6,889 nucleotides of DNA, taken from assembly GCA_015654605.1 (NCBI GenBank), contig JAATGO010000333.1, positions 1 through 6,889 of the forward strand, given 5' to 3'. The stretch comes from Betaproteobacteria bacterium. GTDB lineage: Bacteria; Pseudomonadota; Gammaproteobacteria; Burkholderiales; Burkholderiaceae. The translations under genes were made by a program, and so were the position numbers. Every line of letters starts with the position of its first letter. Position 1 is the stretch's first letter. A model generated the notes under the pieces. It was not told the DNA's origin. It ran no database searches and saw only the letters and a program-made list of their open reading frames with translations. Shown here in pieces: positions 1-5,171 of this stretch.

Positions 1-14
1 CTCTTCTGGTGCAT
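1..14 (-). CDS. Start of an unidentified gene downstream of hemN (partial)
   Basis: On the minus strand an ATG at 14-12 follows the hemN stop codon (27-25) after ten bases. It is preceded by GAGGG at 26-22 with a seven-base spacer, so the ribosome binding site overlaps the hemN stop, the usual arrangement for a translationally coupled gene. Only four whole codons are visible (M-H-Q-K, then an incomplete Arg or Ser codon), so the product cannot be identified. In several proteobacteria an FNR/Anr regulator gene lies beside hemN; that would fit the FNR-type box upstream of hemN, but nothing in these 14 bases tests it. The call rests on the ribosome binding site and spacing alone. Confidence 0.4.
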
Positions 15-24
15 GAAGTTGCCC

Positions 25-1443
25 TCATACTGTTTTCGAATAGTGCGCGGTACCATTCGGTGTATTCAGATATTTATCGAATACCATGCAAATATTACGA
101 ATCAATAACCGACCAGCTGGCTGCACTACAATCCAGTCATTATCCATTTTTAGCAATCCATTAGCAGCAAAATCTTCTAGTCTCGCTAATTCAGCGTGAA
201 AGTATTCTTTGAACAAAATAGGATATGCTATCTCCAACGAACGCATCGGCAACTCAAAATTACACATCAAATGTTGAATAACGGTACGTCGCAATAAATC
301 ATCCATATCAAGACTAATACCACGTGCGACAGGAAATTCGCCTTTATCCAGTTTATTATAGTAGCTGGCTAGCGTCTTTTCATTTTGACTATAACTACCA
401 CCGACAGCGCTGATCGCAGAAACTCCACAAGCGATCAAATCTGTCTCTGCATGCGTCGAATATCCTTGGAAATTGCGATGCAAACGTCCTTGCCTCTGTG
501 CAATCGCTAAGTCATCTTCAGGTCTAGCAAAATGATCCATGCCAATATAAACATAACCTGCAGCATGCAGCCTCCTGATGCAAAGAAACAACATGTCCAA
601 CTTGCTCTCTGCACTGGGCAATTCGCTCTCATGAATACGCCGTTGCGGCTTGAATATATGAGGTAAATGTGCGTAGTTATAGATAGCAATTCGATCTGGC
701 CTGGCAGCAATGACCTTGGATAACGTTTCGTCAATTGTCATCACGGTTTGCTTGGGCAGTCCATAGATAAGATCAATGCTGACAGAACGGAAATCTGCAT
801 CTCGTGCCGCCTGAATAATGCTCAGTGTCTTCTCTTCCGGTTGAATGCGGTTAACTGCCAACTGTACTGCGGCATTAAAATCTTGCACTCCCAAACTTAA
901 CCGATTGAACCCCTGACGACGCATCGAATGAATACGCTCAATCGAAACTGTTCTAGGATCAACTTCAATGGCATATTCTCCAATATTATCCTCTGCCAAT
1001 ATAAAAGATTGACGCAGATGATCCATGATATCTCCCAACTGCAGGTCTGTTAAATAGGTGGGGGAACCTCCGCCGAAATGTATCTGCTCAACCTGCTTCA
1101 TGTCGTGAAACAAATTCGCTTGCATGCTGATTTCACGCTTGAGATACGTTAAATAAGAACTAGCCTTGGAACGATCACGGGTTACAACGTTATTACAGGC
1201 GCAGTAATAACAAACCGTATCGCAAAATGGAATATGCAGATATATCGACAAAGCACGTCTGGCTCCCATCTCACGCCGATGTGTAACCGCCTGCAGGTAT
1301 CCTTCTGACTGGAAGTCTTCCGTAAACCGATCCGCAGTGGGATAAGATGTATAACGTGGCCCGAACTGACTTATTTTGCGCAACAGACCTTTACTTATCG
1401 CCAACTGAGCCGAATTCAGCTCCTGCGTTAATGACTCAAACAT
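25..1443 (-). CDS. hemN: Oxygen-independent coproporphyrinogen III oxidase (radical SAM)
   Basis: The 472-residue product oxidatively decarboxylates two propionate side chains of coproporphyrinogen III to give protoporphyrinogen IX without oxygen. It is a cytoplasmic radical-SAM enzyme of haem synthesis. The cluster motif CX3CX2CXC is at C74, C78, C81 and C83 in FCDTVCYYCACN, after the HIPF lead-in. GGGSPTYL (about 124-131) is the SAM-binding glycine motif. IDLIYGLPKQT, NYAHLP, MDHFARPEDDLA, HRNFQGY and the C-terminal GRLLIRNICMVFD all match true HemN rather than HemW-like relatives, which lack parts of the C-terminal domain. GPRYTSYPTA near residue 28 is the typical N-terminal motif. The length is close to E. 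coli HemN (457). The start is supported by GGAG at 1454-1451, seven bases upstream. An FNR-type box lies 78 bases upstream, so induction under low oxygen is likely. Confidence 0.97.
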   Translation of the reverse strand: MFESLTQELNSAQLAISKGLLRKISQFGPRYTSYPTADRFTEDFQSEGYLQAVTHRREMGARRALSIYLHIPFCDTVCYYCACNNVVTRDRSKASSYLTYLKREISMQANLFHDMKQVEQIHFGGGSPTYLTDLQLGDIMDHLRQSFILAEDNIGEYAIEVDPRTVSIERIHSMRRQGFNRLSLGVQDFNAAVQLAVNRIQPEEKTLSIIQAARDADFRSVSIDLIYGLPKQTVMTIDETLSKVIAARPDRIAIYNYAHLPHIFKPQRRIHESELPSAESKLDMLFLCIRRLHAAGYVYIGMDHFARPEDDLAIAQRQGRLHRNFQGYSTHAETDLIACGVSAISAVGGSYSQNEKTLASYYNKLDKGEFPVARGISLDMDDLLRRTVIQHLMCNFELPMRSLEIAYPILFKEYFHAELARLEDFAANGLLKMDNDWIVVQPAGRLLIRNICMVFDKYLNTPNGTAHYSKTV

Positions 1444-1492
1444 ACATTCGCTCCAACCTCTATATTCCGATGGAAATTTTCTTAGTACATGC

Positions 1493-1498
1493 AGGGTA
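1493..1498 (-). promoter_or_regulatory. Probable -10 element of hemN
   Basis: TACCCT on the minus strand lies exactly where a -10 hexamer should be for an activator centred at -41.5 on the upstream FNR-type box. The hexamer itself is weak (TA and the final T conserved), so the call depends on the spacing. The predicted leader of hemN is about 43 bases. Confidence 0.5.
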
Positions 1499-1520
1499 CG
1501 TGAAGATCGGCAAGGTCATC

Positions 1521-1534
1521 TTGACATGGATCAA
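1521..1534 (-). promoter_or_regulatory. FNR/Anr-type box upstream of hemN
   Basis: Read on the minus strand the site is TTGAT-CCAT-GTCAA, one mismatch from the FNR/Anr/DNR consensus TTGAT-N4-ATCAA. If its centre (1527.5) is placed at -41.5, the class II activator position, transcription starts at about 1486 and the -10 hexamer falls on 1498-1493, which reads TACCCT (TA...T as in TATAAT). There is no good -35 element, as expected when the activator replaces it. FNR control of hemN is well established in other proteobacteria; here it is inferred from sequence. Confidence 0.75.
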
Positions 1535-1655
1535 AAAAACCAATGTAGAAACATCCATTTCTTTATATCTTAGTCTCTTCGCGGCTTTCGGCCTCATTCC
1601 CCCATCGTCATGTAGCCGCCAAAAGCTAAAATTTCCCCCAAAAGTCACAAGCTAA

Positions 1656-1661
1656 TATAAT
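1656..1661 (+). promoter_or_regulatory. Possible upstream -10 element for the zapB-like/zapA unit
   Basis: A perfect TATAAT lies 117 bases before the zapB-like gene. The hexamer 17 bases upstream (TTCCCC at 1633-1638) is a poor -35, so this is only a possible distal promoter. Apart from the listed sites, 1444-1778 holds no coding sequence that I can support. Confidence 0.25.
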
Positions 1662-1686
1662 AGAGTCAGTTTCAGAAGCAATTTTC

Positions 1687-1721
1687 AATGGTTTCCTATT
1701 GTTGTTTATTATTAAACCATT
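1687..1721. repeat. 8-bp perfect inverted repeat upstream of the zapB-like gene
   Basis: AATGGTTT at 1687-1694 and AAACCATT at 1714-1721 are exact reverse complements separated by 19 bases. They sit just upstream of, and reach into, the -35 region of the 1740 promoter. No T-run follows, so it is not an intrinsic terminator. It could be an operator for a dimeric regulator or a chance repeat in AT-rich DNA. Confidence 0.4.
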
Positions 1722-1739
1722 AACATCCCATCCCCTCTG

Positions 1740-1745
1740 TATAAT
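1740..1745 (+). promoter_or_regulatory. -10 element of the zapB-like/zapA operon
   Basis: A perfect TATAAT 33 bases before the zapB-like ATG would place the transcription start near 1752, with a leader of about 27 bases. The best -35 look-alike, TTAACA at 1720-1725, is only 14 bases away, shorter than the usual 16-18. The promoter may therefore be weak or activator dependent. It overlaps the right arm of the inverted repeat at 1687-1721. Confidence 0.5.
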
Positions 1746-1778
1746 GAGCACAGACTATCCTTATTTCTTGATGACACT

Positions 1779-2003
1779 ATGAGTTCCGAATTTCAACAAC
1801 TCTCAGAGAAAGTGGCTCAACTTGCCGCATTGACATATGCGCTGCGACAAGAAAATGCTGATCTGCGTTTACAGCTTACAACGCTATCCAACGACAATAT
1901 GGAGTTATCTTCTCGCATAGATACTGCATATGCACGCGTATCTACACTACTGGAAAATCTCCCCGCAGCGACTCCAATTTCGGATGAAGAGGTGCAAGCA
2001 TGA
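1779..2003 (+). CDS. Small coiled-coil ZapB-like protein (TIGR02449-type)
   Basis: The 74-residue product is almost entirely helical coiled coil from about residue 4 to 60. Hydrophobic positions recur in heptads (for example L8, V12, L15, L18, L22, L29, L31, L36, L43), separated by Gln, Glu, Asn and Asp. There is no signal peptide or membrane segment. Small proteins of this kind (TIGR02449 as I recall) sit directly before zapA in many beta- and gammaproteobacteria and resemble ZapB, the coiled-coil partner of ZapA at the division ring. A role in Z-ring organisation is therefore inferred from context and shape, not from a catalytic motif. Its stop overlaps the zapA start as ATGA, implying coupled translation. 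The ATG at 1779 has only a weak ribosome binding site, but no better in-frame start exists. Confidence 0.82.
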   Translation: MSSEFQQLSEKVAQLAALTYALRQENADLRLQLTTLSNDNMELSSRIDTAYARVSTLLENLPAATPISDEEVQA

Positions 2004-2311
2004 TTCAACTGAACGTCACAATTATGGGACATAGTTATACGCTAGCATGTAAGGAAGGGGAACAAGAAGCTCTGCATCAAGCAGTTGCCTATCTTGACGA
2101 AAAAATGTGCACTATTCGCGACGCTGGTAAGATTAAAGGTAATGACCGCATTGCAGTGATGGCGGCTCTCGGTGTTACTGCCGAATTACTCTCTACCAAA
2201 CCAGCCGATGGCCCATTTGCAGGCCTTACTGTCGCAGAGTGGAAACAAAACATTGCTGCCATGCATACCGTTCTTGATCAAGCGCTCACTCCGCAGGAAA
2301 ATCTTTTTTAA
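2000..2311 (+). CDS. zapA: Cell division protein ZapA
   Basis: The 103-residue cytoplasmic protein belongs to the ZapA family, which bundles FtsZ protofilaments and stabilises the Z-ring. The N-terminal half has the family beta-hairpin pattern (IQLNVTIMGHSYTLAC, then EGEQEALHQAVAYLDEKM). It is followed by the conserved segment KIKGNDRIAVMAALGVTAELL at about 43-64. The C-terminal third is helical and should form the dimer/tetramer coiled coil, as in other ZapA proteins. Its length matches the family (about 100-110). The start overlaps the stop of the zapB-like gene by four bases. Position just upstream of 6S RNA repeats the zapA-ssrS order known from E. coli and many proteobacteria and strengthens both calls. 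Confidence 0.93.
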   Translation: MIQLNVTIMGHSYTLACKEGEQEALHQAVAYLDEKMCTIRDAGKIKGNDRIAVMAALGVTAELLSTKPADGPFAGLTVAEWKQNIAAMHTVLDQALTPQENLF

Positions 2312-2372
2312 GCACCGTTTGCTGCCTGATATTACACATGCTAAAAACACTGTGTACTTTTTACCAAAACCT

Positions 2373-2400
2373 TTGACAAGGTCTGTGAATAGAGTAGACT
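2373..2400 (+). promoter_or_regulatory. Promoter of 6S RNA
   Basis: A perfect TTGACA at 2373-2378 is followed after 16 bases by TAGACT (2395-2400, four of six matches to TATAAT). The predicted start is near 2404-2408, which agrees with the 5' end of the 6S closing stem. 6S RNA may also be made by read-through from zapA, since no convincing terminator lies in 2312-2372. Confidence 0.65.
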
Positions 2401-2402
2401 TC

Positions 2403-2584
2403 AATCTCCTGCCGTGTTCGCGAATACCATATATTCCTTGAACCATTTATGAGCATAGGCTGTGGGAAATTGTTTGGTGGGCGTGAGCGTCGCTAGTCCG
2501 ATGAACCCGAAATTAAACTAACTGCAGCCACCTTGAACCATCAGGTTCGGGATGCCGGTATAGCGGCACTGGCGGGAGCCAATT
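2403..2584 (+). ncRNA. ssrS: 6S RNA
   Basis: 6S RNA mimics an open promoter, binds the sigma-70 form of RNA polymerase and reduces housekeeping transcription in stationary phase. Three observations support the call. The position after zapA is conserved. The 5' segment CTCCTGCC (2406-2413) pairs with GGCGGGAG (2571-2578), and pairing continues inward with G-U pairs and small mismatches to about 2428/2558, giving the closing stem. The core also aligns by eye with E. coli 6S: GTTCGC at 2416-2421, TTTGGTGGGCG around 2473, GTCCGATGAACC around 2496, and CACCTTGAACC at 2529-2539. The 3' bubble strand can form CTTGAACC/GGTTCGGG (2532-2539 with 2544-2551, loop ATCA). By alignment, the template base for product-RNA synthesis (U44 in E. 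coli) is near 2446. Ends are accurate to a few bases only. Confidence 0.9.
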
Positions 2585-2626
2585 CTGACTTGGCGTAAGA
2601 ATTAACATGACGCTTGCGCTAACGTT

Positions 2627-2663
2627 AAAAGCGACTGTTGCTATTGCATACAGTCGCTTTTTT
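2627..2663 (+). terminator. Intrinsic terminator of 6S RNA, probably bidirectional
   Basis: AAAAGCGACTG (2627-2637) pairs with CAGTCGC plus Ts (2651-2663) around a 13-base loop. A GC-rich seven-pair core is flanked by an A-tract and a run of six Ts, a textbook intrinsic terminator. In the other direction the stem is followed by four Ts, so it may also stop transcription from nrdR. The 40-base stretch before it (2585-2626) would be the 6S 3' trailer, with a small hairpin AATTCT/AGAATT at 2581-2603. Confidence 0.9.
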
Positions 2664-2668
2664 ATGTC

Positions 2669-2691
2669 GCGATATTATTGGAGCATATCGC
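2669..2691. repeat. 7-bp perfect hairpin in the 6S/nrdR convergent interval
   Basis: GCGATAT (2669-2675) and ATATCGC (2685-2691) are exact reverse complements with a nine-base loop. There is no T-run on either side, so it is not a complete intrinsic terminator. It lies between the main terminator and the nrdR stop and could stabilise the 3' end of the nrdR mRNA. Confidence 0.45.
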
Positions 2692-2720
2692 CATAACAGC
2701 ATTGAGCACTGCTTCGGCTA

Positions 2721-2737
2721 TGATTGCTTCGCAATCA
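2721..2737. repeat. 7-bp perfect hairpin overlapping the nrdR stop codon
   Basis: TGATTGC (2721-2727) and GCAATCA (2731-2737) flank a three-base loop. On the nrdR strand the stop codon TGA is the outer end of the stem and the centre reads GCGAAGC, a heptamer known to form an unusually stable mini-hairpin in DNA. No T-run follows. A role in mRNA 3'-end stability is possible but inferred. Confidence 0.45.
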
Positions 2738-3214
2738 GTCAACACGCTTCTTGGCTTTTTTGCGCTCACGCCCAACCTCAGCGATCGCATCCTGGAACTC
2801 AGCAACATCCTCAAAACTTTTATATACTGACGCAAAACGAATATAAGCAATTTTATCCAGACGCTTTAATTCATGCATCACCAACTCCCCTATTTGCCCG
2901 GATGCAATCTCCCGCACACCACTAGTCAACAGTTTTTCCTGAATACTCTGAATGGCTGCTTCAACAGCCTCTGCAGACACAGGGCGCTTACGCAACGCTA
3001 GCATAAGACTAGCTCGTAATTTGGAAGATTCAAACTCAGTACGGCTACCATTTTTTTTGACAATAATAGGCATCACCAATTCAATTCGCTCATAAGTGGT
3101 AAAACGTTTACCACAATTAGCGCACCGCCTCCGGCGGCGAATCGCGTCGCCTTCTTCAGAAACCCGCGTATCGAGCACGGGCGTATCGTCATGATTACAA
3201 AATGGGCATTTCAT
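2735..3214 (-). CDS. nrdR: Transcriptional repressor NrdR (zinc ribbon, ATP-cone)
   Basis: The 159-residue cytoplasmic protein represses ribonucleotide reductase genes by sensing ATP/dATP. The N-terminal zinc ribbon has C3-P-F-C6 and C31-A-N-C34. Between them [17 protein letters not shown] is the family signature, and [11 protein letters not shown] follows directly. The ATP-cone spans about residues 49-139 and starts with [20 protein letters not shown]. The match continues through [17 protein letters not shown] near the C-terminus. A short basic tail ([12 protein letters not shown]) makes it slightly longer than E. coli NrdR (149). I place the start at 3214 because MKCPFC is the invariant family N-terminus; the 23 upstream in-frame codons are not family-like. 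The Shine-Dalgarno match before this ATG is weak. It lies downstream of glyA on the same strand, a common pairing in betaproteobacteria. Confidence 0.96.
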   Translation of the reverse strand: MKCPFCNHDDTPVLDTRVSEEGDAIRRRRRCANCGKRFTTYERIELVMPIIVKKNGSRTEFESSKLRASLMLALRKRPVSAEAVEAAIQSIQEKLLTSGVREIASGQIGELVMHELKRLDKIAYIRFASVYKSFEDVAEFQDAIAEVGRERKKAKKRVD

Positions 3215-3459
3215 GGTAACTGACCAGTATGGCCTTATATAATAATTGTAAATAAAGTGACAAACACGCAAACATCTTGTCAAGAATCTATTGCCAAACG
3301 GAGCTGACGTTGTTACCTAGCCCCAACAACAAACACACGTCCCCTTTACCTCAGCGTCACCACACCATGTATCAACAATACAAACGTCCTGACCAATCCA
3401 ATATCCCTTGCATGACCACACGATCCACTGAATTAATCTGGACGTGAGCTAGGTCGGAG
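3215..3459. other. glyA-nrdR intergenic interval
   Basis: This 245-base stretch lies between the glyA stop and the nrdR start, both on the minus strand. I see no intrinsic terminator and no convincing gene. The only open frame starting at an ATG that I noted (3367-3447, 26 codons, plus strand) has no ribosome binding site. GTTGTT/AACAAC at 3309-3314 and 3325-3330 makes a weak six-pair hairpin. AGCTGACGT (3302-3310) and ACGTGAGCT (3442-3450) form a near-perfect long-range inverted repeat. The nrdR-proximal end holds the candidate nrdR promoters. Confidence 0.5.
3234..3283 (-). promoter_or_regulatory. Candidate promoter(s) of nrdR
   Basis: Two overlapping candidates are visible on the minus strand. 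TTGTCA at 3263-3258 has a 16-base spacer to TATATA at 3241-3236, giving a leader of roughly 15 bases. A perfect TTGACA at 3283-3278 has a 17-base spacer to a weak TCACTT at 3260-3255. Either would let nrdR be expressed independently of glyA. No NrdR-box-like pair is obvious here, and neither candidate is proven. Confidence 0.4.
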
Positions 3460-4707
3460 TCAAATGGCATACACCGGAAAAGCATCCGTCAATTGACGAA
3501 CTTCTGCCTTGACACGTTCAATGACGGCGGCATCCTGTGGATGGTCCAATACATCAGCAATCAAATGCCCGACTTTTATTGCTTCAGCCTCTTTGAAACC
3601 ACGTGTAGTCATCGCCGGACTACCCAGACGAATACCTGATGTCACAAATGGTTTTTCTGGATCATTTGGTATAGCATTCTTGTTACATGTCATATGTGCC
3701 GTACCTAAAATAGCTTCCGCTTCCTTGCCTGTTATCTTTTTCGCCCGAAGATCAACCAGCATGACGTGCGACTCAGTACGGCCCGACACAATACGTAGAC
3801 CACGTTCAATCAGCGTACGTGCCAGCACATCAGCGTTCTTGACAACCTGTTGCTGATAAATCTTGAATTCTGGCGCTAGCGCTTCTTTAAATGCCACAGC
3901 CTTACCTGCAATCACATGCATTAAAGGCCCACCTTGAATACCTGGGAAAATGGCAGAATTAATCGCCTTTTCATGCTCAGCCTTGGACAGAATAAAACCG
4001 CCGCGAGGACCACGTAATGATTTATGCGTAGTCGACGTGACAAAATCAGCGTAAGGCACTGGATTGGGATACTCACCTGCAGCAATAAGGCCTGCATAGT
4101 GCGCCATGTCTACCATGAAATAGGCACCTACTTCTTTCGCAATTTTGGCAAACCGCTCAAAATCGATGCGCAACGCATAGGCAGATGCTCCAGCGATGAT
4201 TAGCTTGGGCTTTTTCTCACGCGCTAGACGCTCCACCTGGTCATAGTCAATTTCTTCTTTATCATTAAGCCCATACGACACGACATTAAACCATTTACCA
4301 GACATATTCAGAGCCATGCCATGTGTCAGATGTCCTCCTTCAGCCAATGACATCCCCATGATGGTATCTCCAGGCTTGAGCATGGCAAAAAACACACCCT
4401 GATTCGCTTGAGAACCAGAATTAGGCTGCACATTGGCTGCTTCAGCACCAAACAACTGTTTCAGACGATCAATTGCTAATTGTTCAACGATATCAACAAA
4501 CTCGCAGCCACCATAGTAACGCTTCCCGGGATAGCCCTCTGCGTATTTATTGGTCAATTGCGTACCTTGCGCCTCCATAACTGCTGGCGACGTGTAATTC
4601 TCAGAAGCAATCAGCTCAATATGCTCTTGCTGACGACCATTTTCCTTTTGAATTGCTGACCATAAATCCGGGTCAACATTAGCGATAGTGTGATTTTTTG
4701 CAAACAT
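3460..4707 (-). CDS. glyA: Serine hydroxymethyltransferase
   Basis: The 415-residue cytoplasmic PLP enzyme interconverts serine and glycine while loading a one-carbon unit on tetrahydrofolate. It is the main source of 5,10-methylene-THF for thymidylate, purine and methionine synthesis. Key motifs are in order: [10 protein letters not shown] (31-40), [15 protein letters not shown] (53-67), [10 protein letters not shown] around 96-105, [20 protein letters not shown] (199-218) and [13 protein letters not shown] (225-237), whose K229 is the PLP-binding lysine. The length matches E. coli GlyA (417). The start at 4707 is set by GGAG at 4716-4713 with a five-base spacer and by the family N-terminus. 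The frame stays open 43 codons further upstream, but that stretch is not family-like. MAHYAGL has Tyr where E. coli has Val, a mild variation. nrdR follows on the same strand. Confidence 0.97.
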   Translation of the reverse strand: MFAKNHTIANVDPDLWSAIQKENGRQQEHIELIASENYTSPAVMEAQGTQLTNKYAEGYPGKRYYGGCEFVDIVEQLAIDRLKQLFGAEAANVQPNSGSQANQGVFFAMLKPGDTIMGMSLAEGGHLTHGMALNMSGKWFNVVSYGLNDKEEIDYDQVERLAREKKPKLIIAGASAYALRIDFERFAKIAKEVGAYFMVDMAHYAGLIAAGEYPNPVPYADFVTSTTHKSLRGPRGGFILSKAEHEKAINSAIFPGIQGGPLMHVIAGKAVAFKEALAPEFKIYQQQVVKNADVLARTLIERGLRIVSGRTESHVMLVDLRAKKITGKEAEAILGTAHMTCNKNAIPNDPEKPFVTSGIRLGSPAMTTRGFKEAEAIKVGHLIADVLDHPQDAAVIERVKAEVRQLTDAFPVYAI

Positions 4708-4880
4708 GATTTCTCCAGTGAAGATGCGAATGCGCCTGAAACCGCCCGTAGCAAACGTATACACGTCTACTGACACGCGACTAATCGACTGAGGGACAAA
4801 ATAGGGGATACAGACAGCCTCAATCGCACTTTCCATTCAGGGCTGCCCAGGCGCACGGCTAATGAAATCTCACGCTTCCC

Positions 4881-4894
4881 GATGGATATCCATC
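4881..4894. repeat. 14-bp perfect palindrome GATGGATATCCATC
   Basis: The sequence is fully self-complementary with no spacer. It lies 174 bases upstream of the glyA start and 278 bases upstream of the dehydrogenase start. A perfect palindrome of this length between divergent genes is a reasonable candidate operator for a homodimeric regulator, but no matching known site is recognised. Confidence 0.45.
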
Positions 4895-4915
4895 TTTGTC
4901 GGACAAAGTCCCGAC
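4895..4915. repeat. Palindrome / bulged hairpin next to the 14-bp palindrome
   Basis: TTTGTC-G-GACAAA (4895-4907) is a perfect 6-bp inverted repeat around one base and directly abuts the preceding palindrome. An overlapping alternative is a hairpin from GTCGGAC (4898-4904), loop AAA, to GTCCCGAC (4908-4915) with one bulged C. No T-run follows on either strand. Confidence 0.4.
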
Positions 4916-5020
4916 ATTCTCGCCAGTCACGTGAAACGAAATGGTTTGCGCATTGTATGTGAAGGGTCGCATTTGGGCAAGATTTGCCGTATCAAATCTA
5001 CGCCATCCATCCATAGCTAC

Positions 5021-5050
5021 TTTACGCTACAATTTGCCACTTGCTATAGA
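5021..5050 (+). promoter_or_regulatory. Weak candidate promoter for the ydfG-like/ybgC genes
   Basis: TTTACG (5021-5026) and TATAGA (5045-5050) are each four of six matches to sigma-70 hexamers with an 18-base spacer. The leader would be about 115 bases. A nearby TACAAT (5028-5033) and a TTGACA (5088-5093) both lack a good partner. This is the best of several poor candidates. Confidence 0.25.
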
Positions 5051-5171
5051 AGACTTATTGCAAAATACATTTGCGGAATATGCGAATTTGACAATAGCGG
5101 GATGCAATATGGCAACAAGTGGATTTTACAGCCGCTTCTTAGTCACCAATCAACATTTAGGGAGAAGATAC

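Larger units (their letters stand above)
4708..5171. other. Divergent glyA / ydfG-like intergenic interval
   Basis: This 464-base stretch separates two divergently transcribed genes. It must hold both promoters, but I see no strong sigma-70 match for glyA. Adjacent palindromes lie at 4881-4894 and 4895-4915. GGCAA-GAT-TTGCC (4976-4988) forms a small hairpin. Long in-frame open stretches run through it on the plus strand, but they lack ribosome binding sites and family similarity, so I do not call a gene. I recognise no glycine riboswitch. Confidence 0.5.

Noticed and set aside
1347..1655. 102-codon plus-strand frame crossing the hemN start
   Set aside because: It overlaps the hemN coding start and its regulatory region and resembles no family.
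2276..2284. TTGATCAAG inside zapA as a second FNR-like site
   Set aside because: The two half-sites lack the four-base spacer required for an FNR box and lie inside a coding sequence.
2341..2362. AAAAACAC...GTGTACTTTTT as a terminator between zapA and 6S RNA
   Set aside because: The paired core is only about three G/C-containing pairs around a three-base loop with extra unpaired bases, too weak to call.
2172..2441. Open frames on both strands over zapA and the 6S RNA 5' end
   Set aside because: They are shadows of zapA that continue into the promoter and 5' strand of a structural RNA.
3215..3283. 23-codon N-terminal extension of nrdR
   Set aside because: NrdR invariably starts with M(K/R)CPFC; the extension covers the probable promoter.
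3367..3447. 26-codon frame in the glyA-nrdR gap as a small gene
   Set aside because: It has no ribosome binding site or recognisable features, and its length is expected by chance.
3509..3856. 115-codon frame antisense to glyA
   Set aside because: It lies wholly within glyA on the other strand, is low-complexity Ser/Arg/Thr-rich and has no independent support.
4708..4836. 43-codon N-terminal extension of glyA
   Set aside because: GlyA proteins begin near MFAKN; a strong GGAG site precedes the ATG at 4707, and the upstream residues match nothing in the family.
4941..5171. 77-codon in-frame extension upstream of the ydfG-like gene
   Set aside because: The extension has no ribosome binding site and no family similarity, while the internal ATG at 5172 has GGAG at the right distance and gives the usual YdfG N-terminus and length.
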